Origin: Paraburkholderia gardini
GTDB taxonomy: Bacteria; Pseudomonadota; Gammaproteobacteria; Burkholderiales; Burkholderiaceae
Assembly (NCBI RefSeq): GCF_907164575.1
Contig: NZ_CAJQYY010000025.1
Span: 38,272 to 102,271, forward strand
DNA: 64,000 nucleotides
Direction of reading: 5' to 3'
Each line of letters starts with the position of its first letter. The stretch's first letter is position 1. Below the pieces are notes generated by a model, which did not search any database, was not told where the DNA came from, and saw only the letters and a list, made by a program, of their open reading frames with translations. Shown one piece after another: positions 16,745 to 25,357 of the stretch. Both the position numbers and the translations under genes were made by a program.

Positions 16745-17087
16745 TTTTTCGAACTGTGGAAGGGCCTTGTGCCAGTGTTTCAGCGTTGACGAGGAGAATT
16801 TTCTTCTTTTCCCTTGTGAACCTGGCAGCTGTCACGAGAAGGGCGGCGAGCAGGTCGTCCTCCTCATAGAGGAAAGAAGTCGGGACGTGCAAGGCTTTGG
16901 CCAGGCGCTGTCCGACCAGGAGATGCGGTAGGTGTTTGCCTCTCTCGTATTGGTTGATGCGGGCGCTCGCGGAAAATTCGTCGATCCCCGCATGGATGCC
17001 GAGTTGTTCCTGTGTCAGGCCGGAGCGCAACCGCGCCTGTTTCAGGCGTCTGGCAAAAACGAAGGATGTCGCGTCAGTACCCGGCAT
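16737..17087 (-). CDS. XRE-family helix-turn-helix regulator, copy 2
   Basis: A 116-residue single-domain helix-turn-helix protein, a tandem paralogue of the gene at 16346-16672. Shared features are FARRLKQARLRSGLTQEQLG, GIDEFSASARINQYERGKH and PTSFLYEEDDLLAALLVTAA. It differs in a C-terminal tail (AQGPSTVRKTK). The two genes are separated by 64 bp holding an operator pair, so each probably has its own promoter. It lies 175 bp from the divergent liv operon with a second operator pair in between, so autoregulation plus control of liv is plausible. Confidence 0.83.
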   Translation of the reverse strand: MPGTDATSFVFARRLKQARLRSGLTQEQLGIHAGIDEFSASARINQYERGKHLPHLLVGQRLAKALHVPTSFLYEEDDLLAALLVTAARFTREKKKILLVNAETLAQGPSTVRKTK

Positions 17088-17121
17088 CCTGCAAGTTTTA
17101 TGTAATTTCTTGCTATTTTTA

Positions 17122-17159
17122 CTAAGTATCTCTTAGTTTATTAACTAAAGGATACTTAG
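17122..17159. promoter_or_regulatory. Paired operator CTAAG-N5-CTTAG between XRE copy 2 and the liv operon
   Basis: Site A, CTAAGTATCTCTTAG (17122-17136), and site B, CTAAAGGATACTTAG (17145-17159), start 23 bp apart. Their arms match those upstream of XRE copy 1. The whole block can also be read as one long interrupted palindrome, because ACTAAGTATC is mirrored by GATACTTAG and CTTAGTT by AACTAAG. It lies 35-72 bp before the XRE start and about 104-141 bp before livH. Confidence 0.62.
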
Positions 17160-17262
17160 GTTGGAGAGGAGAGAAAGACGCCCGTAGAGGGGAAATCCTC
17201 CATTTGCGTCGGCTCCGACGTGCGACCGGCACCAGCAAACGTGCAGACCTGGACTTACGGTA

Positions 17263-18138
17263 ATGACGATAACCCTGAACATCCTCAGTTATGTGAGCAT
17301 TCTGGTACTGGTGGCGCTTGGCCTTGCCATCGTATTCGGCATGATGGACATCGTGAACCTCGCACATGCCGAGTGGGTCACGATCGGTGCGTACACGCTT
17401 GCAGCCGTACAGGCAGTCGCAGGGAGGCAGGCGTTCTGGGTCGCCCTGGTGGCAGCGCCAGCAGTCGGGGCATTGCTTGGATGGTGTCTGGAGCGCTTCA
17501 TCATCCGGCTGCTCTACGACCGGCCACTGGACACACTGCTTGCGACCTATGCGGTCAGCCTCATCGTACAGAAGGCGCTGGAGCTTATCTTCGGCACCCA
17601 GCCGATGCTGGTATATGCCCCGTTCGACGGCTCGATCCCCGTGCCGGGCGGCAGCTATCCGGCGTACCGGATCTTCGTGATCGGTGTGGCGCTGACTGTG
17701 ACTGCCGGATGCTGGCTGGTTTTCGCCCGTACGCGCTTCGGCACGCAACTGCGTGCAGTGATCCAGCATCCGGCGATGGCCGAAGCAGTCGGCATCGATA
17801 CCCGTCGTTTGAACCGGATCGCGTTCTGCGCGGGCGCTGCGCTCGCGTCGCTCGCCGGGGTGCTCGTCTCCCCGATGGTGTCGGTGGAGTCCCACCTCGG
17901 CGTTGCCTATCTCGCCAAGGCGTTCTTCGTGATTGTGCTGGGTGGCATCGGCTCCATCGCGGGCAGCATTCTGGGCAGCGCCGTTATCGGTACGGCGGAG
18001 ACGCTACTGAGCTATCGCCTCGATCCCTCTTTCTCATCAGCCCTCGTGCTGATTCTCTCGATCATCGTGATCCGGTTCAGGCCGCAGGGGCTCGTTCCAG
18101 GATTCAGTGCTGCCCATCAGATTCTCGGAAAAGGATAA
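17263..18138 (+). CDS. livH-like: Branched-chain-type ABC transporter inner-membrane permease (LivH family)
   Basis: A 291-residue polytopic permease of the HAAT family, which imports hydrophobic amino acids, amides or urea-like solutes. It opens with LNILSYVSILVLVALGLAIV and the LivH landmark GMMDIVNLAHAEWVTIGAY near residue 30. Further features are ALVAAPAVGALLGW, the coupling element GTQLRAVIQHPAMAEAVGID near 165-185, and AYLAKAFFVIVLGGIGSIAG near 215, then FRPQGLV at the end. It is the first gene of livHMGF plus the binding protein, with only 4 bp to livM. Flanking amidases suggest that amides rather than leucine are carried. Confidence 0.9.
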   Translation: MTITLNILSYVSILVLVALGLAIVFGMMDIVNLAHAEWVTIGAYTLAAVQAVAGRQAFWVALVAAPAVGALLGWCLERFIIRLLYDRPLDTLLATYAVSLIVQKALELIFGTQPMLVYAPFDGSIPVPGGSYPAYRIFVIGVALTVTAGCWLVFARTRFGTQLRAVIQHPAMAEAVGIDTRRLNRIAFCAGAALASLAGVLVSPMVSVESHLGVAYLAKAFFVIVLGGIGSIAGSILGSAVIGTAETLLSYRLDPSFSSALVLILSIIVIRFRPQGLVPGFSAAHQILGKG

Positions 18139-18142
18139 GCGC

Positions 18143-19216
18143 ATGTCTCGAAAATATGCAGGCCGGGCGCACCTGTGGCTGTCGCAACCGCCCATCGGGC
18201 GGAAGGACATCGCGCCTGTGATGTTGTGGGGAGTCGCGGTGGCAGTCGTCGTGATCCTGCCGTTGTGTACCGGGCCGTACCTGCTCTCAACCATCCGCGA
18301 CGCGCTGGTCATGGGGCTTCTCGCGCTGAGCTTTGCGTTCCTGTGGGGGCGGGCGGGCGTACTGACGCTGGGGCACACGACCTTCCTCGGTCTGGGCGCC
18401 TACGGCTTCGCTGTGGCGACCGTGCAGTTTGGACAGACACCGGTGACGGGGCTGGCTGCCGGCATGCTCTGCGCCGCTGCGGTCGCGGCCATCGTAGGTT
18501 ACTTCCTGCTCTTCGCGGGAGTCCGGCTGCACTTTTTCGCGATCATCAGCATGGCCGTGCTGATTGTCATGCAGCAGCTCGCCACGAGCTGGCAGTCGGT
18601 AACAGGCGGTGACGCGGGCATTCTGGGCATCCCCGGTCTGTCGGTGGGTTTGGCCGGTCACGGATTCGATCTTGGCGGCCCGTGGGCGTCCTGGTACGCC
18701 GTGGCCGGTGTTCTCCTTGCCGCGACTGGCCTGATCTGGCTCGTATGTCGCAGCCGGTACGGCAGGGTGCTGACTGCCATTGCGAGCAACGAATGGCGGG
18801 CAAAGGCGTGTGGGTACCACACGTCGTTTCATCTGCTGCTGGTTTTCGTCGTTTCGGCGGTACTGGCCGCTATCGCCGGCTGTCTGATGGCTGCATGCTC
18901 GGGCGTCGTCGCGCCCGACGTATTCTCGCCGCTGCTCGCTACCGAGGTCATTCTCTGGGTGGCCATCGGTGGGAGAGGGACGACCGGCGGTCCCGTCATC
19001 GCCGCCATTGTGCTGACGCTTCTGAAGCAGATGGTCTCCAGCTACAGCACGGACGGCTGGCCCCTGATTCTCGGCGCCCTGTTTCTTGCCTGCGTGCTCT
19101 TCATGCCGAACGGCCTGCGCGTTGGCGGGGGCATGGCAGCCGCGCGCCGTATCTGTCGCGAGCGCCAGGGAAGGCTGCAACTGCGCCGCGCGGGGCGCGC
19201 GCAGGGAGGACGGTGA
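18143..19216 (+). CDS. livM-like: Branched-chain-type ABC transporter permease (LivM family)
   Basis: A 357-residue membrane protein, partner of the LivH-type permease. Typical segments: DALVMGLLALSFAFLWGRAG near 65, LTLGHTTFLGLGAYGFAV near 85, several further hydrophobic spans, GRVLTAIASNEWRAKACGYH (ABC-facing coupling loop) near 215-240, and LWVAIGGRGTTGGPVIAAIV near 280. The ATG at 18143 has GGAAAAGGAT upstream and was preferred to an earlier in-frame Met. A basic tail follows the last membrane span. Its stop shares a base with the ATP-binding gene start (TGATG). Confidence 0.9.
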   Translation: MSRKYAGRAHLWLSQPPIGRKDIAPVMLWGVAVAVVVILPLCTGPYLLSTIRDALVMGLLALSFAFLWGRAGVLTLGHTTFLGLGAYGFAVATVQFGQTPVTGLAAGMLCAAAVAAIVGYFLLFAGVRLHFFAIISMAVLIVMQQLATSWQSVTGGDAGILGIPGLSVGLAGHGFDLGGPWASWYAVAGVLLAATGLIWLVCRSRYGRVLTAIASNEWRAKACGYHTSFHLLLVFVVSAVLAAIAGCLMAACSGVVAPDVFSPLLATEVILWVAIGGRGTTGGPVIAAIVLTLLKQMVSSYSTDGWPLILGALFLACVLFMPNGLRVGGGMAAARRICRERQGRLQLRRAGRAQGGR

Positions 19217-19950
19217 TGAGCGCGGAATTCCTGAAGGGAACAGGGTTATGTCGCGCGTTCGGTGGAATCAACGCCGTTGCGGATGTGAACGTGGCGATCG
19301 GACCTCGCGACCTCCTGTGCGTGATTGGTCCGAACGGCGCCGGCAAAAGCACGCTGGTCGGCCTGCTCTCGGGCGCGATCGCGCCGGGCGCGGGTGAGCT
19401 GTATCTCGACGGCGAGCGGATGACTGGCCGGCCGATGCACCAGTTCTGCCGGCGCGGTGTGGTGCGCAAGTTCCAGGGCACCAACACGTTCCTCACGATG
19501 AGCGTGCGCGATAACCTGGTGGTGGCGGGGCTTGGCGTCGCCGCTTACCGGGGGGCGCGCATGCCCGACCCCGATGCAGTGCTGGAGGAGGTCGGCCTGT
19601 CCGGGCAGGGCGGCGAGCTCACCATGCATCTGTCCCATGGTGAGCGTCAGTGGCTGGAAGTTGGCATGGCGATGATGTGCCAGCCGGCACTCCTGCTGCT
19701 TGATGAACCCGCTGCCGGGCTGTCGGCGAATGATGCACAGAGGCTCGTGTGCCTCATTCACAAGCTGCGCGAGCGGTGCGCGGTCCTCGCCATCGAACAT
19801 GACCTGAGCTTCGTGCGGTCACTCCAGTGCGAGACGTGGGTGATGCACCGGGGGAAGGTGGTGCGACAGGGCTCCTACACCGACATCGCGGACGACGAGG
19901 AAATCCGGCGGATCTATCTGGGACGGGGGGCGACGCATGCTACACATTGA
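19216..19950 (+). CDS. livG-like: ABC transporter ATP-binding protein (LivG family)
   Basis: A 244-residue ATPase. Walker A is IGPNGAGKSTLVG near residue 40, the Q-loop region is RKFQGTNTFLTMSVRDN, the signature is the variant LSHGERQWLEVG near 145 (LSHGE rather than LSGGQ), Walker B is PALLLLDEPAAGLS, and the switch His is in IEHDLSFV. The C-terminal HRGKVVRQGSYTDI is typical of LivG. It starts inside the livM stop and ends overlapping livF by 14 bases, so the operon is tightly coupled. Confidence 0.9.
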   Translation: MSAEFLKGTGLCRAFGGINAVADVNVAIGPRDLLCVIGPNGAGKSTLVGLLSGAIAPGAGELYLDGERMTGRPMHQFCRRGVVRKFQGTNTFLTMSVRDNLVVAGLGVAAYRGARMPDPDAVLEEVGLSGQGGELTMHLSHGERQWLEVGMAMMCQPALLLLDEPAAGLSANDAQRLVCLIHKLRERCAVLAIEHDLSFVRSLQCETWVMHRGKVVRQGSYTDIADDEEIRRIYLGRGATHATH

Positions 19951-20680
19951 GAATCTGTCCGCTGGATACGGCGATGTGGACGTGATTCACCAGTTCACGC
20001 TGGACGTGCTGCCTAACGAGGTCGTGGGCGTGCTCGGATGCAACGGGGCGGGCAAGACGACGCTGGTGAAGGCGATCATGGGACTGCTTCCGCGTGTGAG
20101 TGGAAAGGTGACCTTTCTCGGGAAGCCGGTGGCAGGCCTGCGTACGCACGAGATTGCGCGACGCGGCATCGGCCTCGTGCCCCAGGGGCGCTGGATCTTT
20201 CCGAAGCTCACCGTGCGCGAGAACCTGATGATGGGCACGCAGGCCGCCGGCAGAGCGGACATCCTCGACGAGGTGTTCGATTACTTTCCGGTACTCGGGT
20301 CACGCCTCGCGCAGCAGGGTGGCACCCTCTCGGGCGGCGAGCAGCAGGTTCTCGCAATCGCACGCGCCCTGTGTGGCCGCCCCAGGCTGCTCTTGCTCGA
20401 TGAACCCTCTGACGGGGTGCAGCCCAATCTGGTTGAACGGATCGGGGAGGTCATCCCCGAACTCTGCCGCCGCTCGCAGCTCGCGGTGCTCCTTGTCGAG
20501 CAGAACCTCGATCTGGTCCTGCAAAGCGCGCAGCGATGCATCGTGATCAGGAACGGCCGGCTCGTTCACGCGGGCGCCGTTGAAGCACAACAGGGCGCGG
20601 CGGGCATACACCCGCTCTCGCGTTATCTCGCACCGGCGACGGATTGTGCGCCGGATTCCAGTCTCGAAAAGATCCAGTGA
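19937..20680 (+). CDS. livF-like: ABC transporter ATP-binding protein (LivF family)
   Basis: A 247-residue ATPase, second nucleotide-binding subunit. Walker A GCNGAGKTTLVKAI near residue 35, LVPQGRWIFPKLTVRENL near 80 (the LivF-type Q-loop), signature LSGGEQQVLAIARAL near 130, Walker B RLLLLDEPSDGVQPN, and LVEQNLDLVL with the position of the switch His replaced by Asn (the LivF-type LVEQN motif). It overlaps livG by 14 bp and is followed by the binding-protein gene 8 bp later. Confidence 0.9.
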   Translation: MLHIENLSAGYGDVDVIHQFTLDVLPNEVVGVLGCNGAGKTTLVKAIMGLLPRVSGKVTFLGKPVAGLRTHEIARRGIGLVPQGRWIFPKLTVRENLMMGTQAAGRADILDEVFDYFPVLGSRLAQQGGTLSGGEQQVLAIARALCGRPRLLLLDEPSDGVQPNLVERIGEVIPELCRRSQLAVLLVEQNLDLVLQSAQRCIVIRNGRLVHAGAVEAQQGAAGIHPLSRYLAPATDCAPDSSLEKIQ

Positions 20681-20688
20681 GAACCCGC

Positions 20689-21867
20689 ATGAACCGTCGT
20701 GACTTCTCCCGAACACTCCTGCTTGGCGCGGCCGGCACGCTTGCTGCATCCGTGGTCTCACCGTTCGCCCGCGCGGCCGCGCCGCTGAAGATCGGCCTGC
20801 TCGCACCGCTCAGCGGCCCTCTGACACGGGTAGGTCAGACGAACCGGAACTGCGCAGCGCTCGCCATCGACGAGATCAACGCTGCAGGGGGGCTGCTCGG
20901 GCGGCCGCTAGAGCTGAGCGTCGAGGATACGCAGATGTCGACTGCGGTGACGCTCCAGAAGGCGCGGCAGCTTTTCATACGCGACGAGGTCGCGATGATC
21001 ACGGGCATGGTCCTGCCGTCCGAGCGTGAAGCCGCCCTGCAGGCCGCAAGGGCAGCCGGCAAGCTGGTTGTCTATCCGAACTTCGACGAGGGGCGATGCG
21101 ATGCCCAGCTACTCACGACAGGGCTGGCCGCGAGCCAGAGAGTCGAACCGCTGGTTGCATGGCTCATGCGTGATGGAGCACGCACCGTCTGCGCCGTGGT
21201 GTCGGACATCGGCAGCAACCGCAAAGTGCTGGTACCGCAACTGCAGGCTGCGGTGGCACGCCATGGCGGACGGTTTCTTGAGGTCTACTGGCTGCCGTTC
21301 GGTACGCGCGATTATGGCGCGGTGCTGCAGCGTGTCGCCAGCCTGAGTCCGCAGATTGTGTGGCACAGCATCGGCGACGATCCGGTTACCTTCGTCAAGC
21401 AGTACCGCTCATTTGCGATGAAGCCGCAACTCGTATCGGACATCGCGCACGAGTCGCTGTCGATTGCGACCACCGGTGCGTCGACGGGCACGATTGGCGT
21501 GTCGTCGTACTTCATGAGCATCGGTAACGCCGAAAACCACGATTTCCTCAGCCGCTATACCGCGCATTACGCGGCTGCGCGTGATCCCCGCCTGGGCCAG
21601 TATGCAGTGGTCCTGCCGCATGGGGAGAACACGTATGCGGGCATCCGCCTTTTCGCACAGGCGGTTCGTGTGGCTGGCAGCGTCGACGCCGGTCGTGTCA
21701 AGGCCGCGTTGCCGGGCGTGTCAGTAGCGCTTCCACGCGGCAAGACGGGCGTGAGCCGCGATGGCGGTCACGTGCTCTGCCAGACGCGGATTGGCCAGGC
21801 GCTTGCCGACAACAGCTTCTCGATTCTTGAGTCGACCGGCCCCGTCATGCCCGTCTGCGAAGGGTAG
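20689..21867 (+). CDS. Tat-exported ABC substrate-binding protein (AmiC/FmdD-like, Peripla_BP_6)
   Basis: A 392-residue periplasmic binding protein. The N-terminus MNRRDFSRTLLLGAAGTLA carries a twin-arginine motif (RRDFSRT) with a hydrophobic stretch and an AxA-like cleavage site near residue 28, so export in folded form is likely. The mature part starts PLKIGLLAPLSGPLTRVGQ, typical of type I binding proteins, with ALAIDEINAAGGLLGRPLEL following. The pattern YGAVLQRVASLSPQIVWHSI and VVLPHGENTYAGIRLFAQAV is closest to amide or urea binding members. It is the last gene of the liv operon and is followed after 63 bp by an amidase, supporting an amide substrate. Confidence 0.86.
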   Translation: MNRRDFSRTLLLGAAGTLAASVVSPFARAAAPLKIGLLAPLSGPLTRVGQTNRNCAALAIDEINAAGGLLGRPLELSVEDTQMSTAVTLQKARQLFIRDEVAMITGMVLPSEREAALQAARAAGKLVVYPNFDEGRCDAQLLTTGLAASQRVEPLVAWLMRDGARTVCAVVSDIGSNRKVLVPQLQAAVARHGGRFLEVYWLPFGTRDYGAVLQRVASLSPQIVWHSIGDDPVTFVKQYRSFAMKPQLVSDIAHESLSIATTGASTGTIGVSSYFMSIGNAENHDFLSRYTAHYAAARDPRLGQYAVVLPHGENTYAGIRLFAQAVRVAGSVDAGRVKAALPGVSVALPRGKTGVSRDGGHVLCQTRIGQALADNSFSILESTGPVMPVCEG

Positions 21868-21930
21868 GCGCAGTACTTCTGCGCTCTGTTTTCCGGGATT
21901 TCATCCTGAATTTTCGATTAGGACTACATA

Positions 21931-23349
21931 GTGAATGACGTGGTCATGCTGGATGCGAGTCAACTCATAGCCAGTTTCCGGCAGCGCAAGCTGTCCCCGG
22001 TCGAGGTCCTGTGCGCAGTACTGGATCGACTTACGAAGCTCAATCCGCTCGTCAACGGGCTGTGTGGCCTCGATGAGGAGGGCGCGTTATCAGCCGCGAA
22101 CGAGTCTGAGCGCCGGTGGATGCACGGAGCGCCGTGCGGTTTGCTCGACGGTGTGCCGGTCTCCGTCAAGGACCTTGTCGCGGTTGCGGGTTTGCCGACA
22201 CGGCACGGTTCCTGGACGTCGTCACCGCAACGCGAGAATGCGGATGCGCTGGCGGTTGCGCGGCTGCGCCACTCGGGCGCGATCCTGTTTGGCAAGACGA
22301 CGACCTCCGAGTTCGGTAACAAGATCGTCACCGACTGTCCGCTAACGGGTGTCACCCGCAATCCATGGGATACGCGGCTCTCGCCGGGCGGTAGCAGTGG
22401 CGGGTCCGCGGTGTCGGTCGCGCTCGGGATGGGTCCGCTCTCGCTTGCGACGGACGGTGGAGGCTCGATCCGTATTCCCGCGTGCTGGAGCGGTGTGGTC
22501 GGCTTCAAACCCTCCTTCGGGCTGGTGCCGGCCGGCGCCGCGTCATCCTGGACGGCCCTGTCCACGCTCGGGCCGATCGCGCGCAACGTGCACGATGCCG
22601 CGCTCATGCTCAGTGTGATGACGCATGAGGGCATCGACCGGCATTCAGGCATTGCCGGCAGTCCGGATTATTGCGCGGGGCTTGATGATGGTATCGCCGG
22701 CCTTCGCATCGGGTACTGCGCGGCACCGGCCGGCGTGCGCATCGAGCCGGCCATCGAAGCGTGCGTCAGGCAGGCGGTCAGCCTCCTGGAGGCGCTTGGT
22801 GCACGGGTTGTCGAAAGCGATGTGAGGTCACTTGCGGAGCATTACGGCGATGGTCGCATGCATTCGATCCAGTGGTCAGTGTTTTTCGCGCAGCGCGTCC
22901 GTCATATGGAGGCGGCGTACCGGAGACTGCTCGACCCCGACCTCAAGGCGCTTGCCGACGCCGGCGAACAGGTGGATACCGCCACGTTCGCCGACGCACT
23001 GCTTGCACGTCATGCACTCACAACGGCGATGGAGACATTTTTTCAGTGCCATGACCTGCTGCTCACGCCGACGTTTCACTGCGGGCCGCCGCCGGTACCG
23101 GGCCTGCCTGCCGGTCTGCGCACGGCGCCCGCGCTGACTGCGTGGTGCAACCAGACCGGGCTGCCGGCGGTGAGTGTGCCCTGTGGTTTCGCCGAGGGGC
23201 TGCCAACTGGCGTGCAGATCATCGGCCGGCGGGGAAGCGACGCCCTGGTTCTGCGGGCAGCGCGCGCGTATGAACGGGCGAGGGGCGCTTTCCCGGCACC
23301 GGGGGCAGCGCTGGAGTGCCCGGCCGGCGGGATGGAGGCGCAGCCATGA
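21931..23349 (+). CDS. Amidase-signature family amidohydrolase, second copy
   Basis: A 472-residue amidase. Catalytic Lys in VPVSVKDLVAVAGLPT near residue 80, signature GGSSGGSAVSVALG near 155, nucleophile region LATDGGGSIRIPACWSGVVG, and GVQIIGRRGSDALVLRAA near the C-terminus. It resembles the divergent amidase at 14590-16014 but is not identical. It follows the amide-type binding protein in the same direction, and its stop overlaps the start of the DUF1185-type gene (ATGA), so the two are coupled. It would hydrolyse the imported amide to acid and ammonia or amine; the exact substrate is unknown. Confidence 0.88.
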   Translation: MNDVVMLDASQLIASFRQRKLSPVEVLCAVLDRLTKLNPLVNGLCGLDEEGALSAANESERRWMHGAPCGLLDGVPVSVKDLVAVAGLPTRHGSWTSSPQRENADALAVARLRHSGAILFGKTTTSEFGNKIVTDCPLTGVTRNPWDTRLSPGGSSGGSAVSVALGMGPLSLATDGGGSIRIPACWSGVVGFKPSFGLVPAGAASSWTALSTLGPIARNVHDAALMLSVMTHEGIDRHSGIAGSPDYCAGLDDGIAGLRIGYCAAPAGVRIEPAIEACVRQAVSLLEALGARVVESDVRSLAEHYGDGRMHSIQWSVFFAQRVRHMEAAYRRLLDPDLKALADAGEQVDTATFADALLARHALTTAMETFFQCHDLLLTPTFHCGPPPVPGLPAGLRTAPALTAWCNQTGLPAVSVPCGFAEGLPTGVQIIGRRGSDALVLRAARAYERARGAFPAPGAALECPAGGMEAQP

Positions 23350-23891
23350 GCACACAGGTCACGAGGGTGATTGTCCACCTTGTCGAGCGATACGCAGAAC
23401 TGGGGGTGCGGGTCGTGCCGCCGCATCGTCAGGTCGTCGCGGCTGCCGTACTGAACGTTGCGGACGCGGGCACCGACTGCGGACTTGACGCGCTTTACGC
23501 GACCGGGGCCGAGCTCGGAGCCCTGCTCACCGGGCGCGCACTGCAGGTCCTGGGTTGTGCGTCAACCGACGTGCAGGGCTACGGAAAGGGGGCGCTGGTG
23601 GGCACCGGCGTGCCGCTGGAGTGTGGCGCGGCGCTGCTTCATCCGCGCCTGGGCAAGGCGGTGCGTGAATGCCTGCCCGGTGCGAGCACGATCATGCCGT
23701 CGGTGACGAAACGTGGCGCGGCCGGTGCCTGTCTGGACATTCCCCTGCACGGGATCGCCGACATGTGGAGTTTCGACCATCTCGACACGGTTTCCCTGTC
23801 GGTCCCGGATTCGCCCGGCCCGGACGAGGTGCTGGTGGCCGTCGCGCTGGCGGAGCGCGGCAGGCCGCTCGCACGCGTCAGGCCCGGCTGA
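23346..23891 (+). CDS. Amino acid synthesis family protein (DUF1185-type)
   Basis: A 181-residue protein that matches, from memory, the family labelled amino acid synthesis (PF06684/DUF1185). Characteristic strings are CASTDVQGYGKGALVGTG near residue 80, ECGAALLHPRLGKAVREC near 100, and GAAGACLDIPLHGI near 130. The biochemical role of the family is not established; members commonly sit beside amidases or amide transporters, as here. The ATG overlaps the amidase stop. No membrane span or signal peptide. Confidence 0.72.
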   Translation: MSTQVTRVIVHLVERYAELGVRVVPPHRQVVAAAVLNVADAGTDCGLDALYATGAELGALLTGRALQVLGCASTDVQGYGKGALVGTGVPLECGAALLHPRLGKAVRECLPGASTIMPSVTKRGAAGACLDIPLHGIADMWSFDHLDTVSLSVPDSPGPDEVLVAVALAERGRPLARVRPG

Positions 23892-23963
23892 GACCACGTT
23901 GGGGCCGATCTGGTGAAAGGTGAAACCGCGGGACACAACATTTAAACGAACGGAGGAGAACGC

Positions 23964-24998
23964 ATGCATACGGATTTTCGGGGAAAATGGCTGAAAGGTG
24001 TTACAGCGCTCGCGCTGTGCGCATTGACTGGGGCCGTGCACGCGCAGTCGTCTGTTTCTCTCTACGGGCTCGCCGATGCATTCGCGGGGATGGTACGCAC
24101 GCCGGGTGCAACGGGCAAGGCATGGGAGGTCGGCTCGGGCGGGATGACGACGTCATACTGGGGCATGTCGGGCGCGGAGGATCTGGGCGATGGCCTGAAG
24201 GCGGTCTTCACGCTTGAAAGCTTTTACCGCATCAATGGTGGCCAGACGGGTTCCTTCGACGGGCAGTCGTTCTTCGGGCGCAGGGCATTCGTCGGTCTCA
24301 GCGGGCATTTTGGTCAACTGACGCTCGGGCGCAATGATTCGCTGCTGTTCGTGTCCACGTTGCTGTTCAATCCGTTTGGCAATTCGTTCGTGTTCTCGCC
24401 CATGGTGGTCCACACTTTCCTGGGCTCCGCGATGGGCGCCGCCTCGGTCCAAAGCGACACGGCAATCGACGACTCGATCGTGTACCAGACACCGGAGGTC
24501 GGCGGCCTCTCGGGAAGTCTGCTCTACAGTAACGCAGGCATCGCGGGACATGCGGGACAGGCCAACTACAGTGCGAACGCGCTGTTTTTTGCCGGACCCT
24601 TCTCAGCTACGGCCGCAGTCCAGAGCCTGCACACGGCGTCGCTGTTTCTGAATGGCGCGGCGGAGCAGACCGCATGGCTCGTCGGTGGCGCGTACCGGCT
24701 TGACGCGGTCAAGCTCTATTTCCAGTACGAACGGGTGGATAACAATAACGAGGTGACTGACGATACCGCACAGGTGGGTGCGAGTGCGCAGGTCGGGACC
24801 GGCAGCGTGCTGGTGTCATGGGCCGGCACGCACCGGCGCCCGGCAGAGGGCAGTGACATCCGCTGGTCGACGGTGGCGCTCGGCTACGACTATCCGCTCT
24901 CGAAGCGCACGGACGTGTATGCGGCATGGCGTTACGATACGATAACGAGCGTGTCGTCAGGCAACAGCGTCGGTGCCGGTATCAGGATGAAGTTCTAG
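23964..24998 (+). CDS. Outer-membrane porin, Burkholderia OmpC-like family
   Basis: A 344-residue porin. A signal peptide (TALALCALTGAVHA, cleavage before QSSVSLYGLAD) is followed by the mature start QSSVSLYGLADAF typical of betaproteobacterial trimeric porins. It continues as antiparallel strands, with the constriction-loop marker SFFGRRAFVGLSG near 90-105 and a C-terminal Phe in GAGIRMKF, needed for outer-membrane insertion. The start has GGAGGAGAACGC. Placed after the amide import and hydrolysis genes, it may supply the outer-membrane route for the same substrates. It begins 72 bp after the DUF1185-type gene. Confidence 0.9.
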   Translation: MHTDFRGKWLKGVTALALCALTGAVHAQSSVSLYGLADAFAGMVRTPGATGKAWEVGSGGMTTSYWGMSGAEDLGDGLKAVFTLESFYRINGGQTGSFDGQSFFGRRAFVGLSGHFGQLTLGRNDSLLFVSTLLFNPFGNSFVFSPMVVHTFLGSAMGAASVQSDTAIDDSIVYQTPEVGGLSGSLLYSNAGIAGHAGQANYSANALFFAGPFSATAAVQSLHTASLFLNGAAEQTAWLVGGAYRLDAVKLYFQYERVDNNNEVTDDTAQVGASAQVGTGSVLVSWAGTHRRPAEGSDIRWSTVALGYDYPLSKRTDVYAAWRYDTITSVSSGNSVGAGIRMKF

Positions 24999-25065
24999 CG
25001 CAGGCGGCCTTGACCATCTCGCGATGTAGTGAGGGCAACCGGAAGTGTGATGAAGCTATGGGTCG

Positions 25066-25357
25066 TTACGGGAACAGGATCGCGGCGAAGTGGCGGGTGC
25101 TGTGGATTACGTGAAGCACGTCGATGCGCCGCTCTGTCTCGACGACGCGGTAGAAAATCTGGTCATTGCCATCCACCCGATGTCGCACCCCCCAGGTGTT
25201 CATGCCGGAGTATGAGCGGAAACGCGAATGGGAGTTTCGCAAGGCCCACGCAGCGCTCGCGCACGAAGCTCAGCGCGCGGTGCGGATTGTCCAGCGCGAT
25301 GTAGTCGCCGATCTGCTCAAGGTCATGTTCAGCTTCTCTCGTCAGGACGATGATCAC
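25066..25357 (-). pseudogene. parE: ParE-type toxin gene with a frameshift
   Basis: The first part reads TREAEHDLEQIGDYIALDNP and FVRERCVGLAKLPFAFPLI, clearly a RelE/ParE-fold toxin. After HLG a run of six G (C on the plus strand, 25188-25193) shifts the frame and the protein ends early. Removing one G restores GVRHRVDGNDQIFYRVVE and RIDVLHVIHSTRHFAAILF with a stop at 25066, the expected ParE C-terminus. The GTG start overlaps the antitoxin stop (GTGA). Either the toxin is inactivated or the base call in the homopolymer is wrong. Confidence 0.78.
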
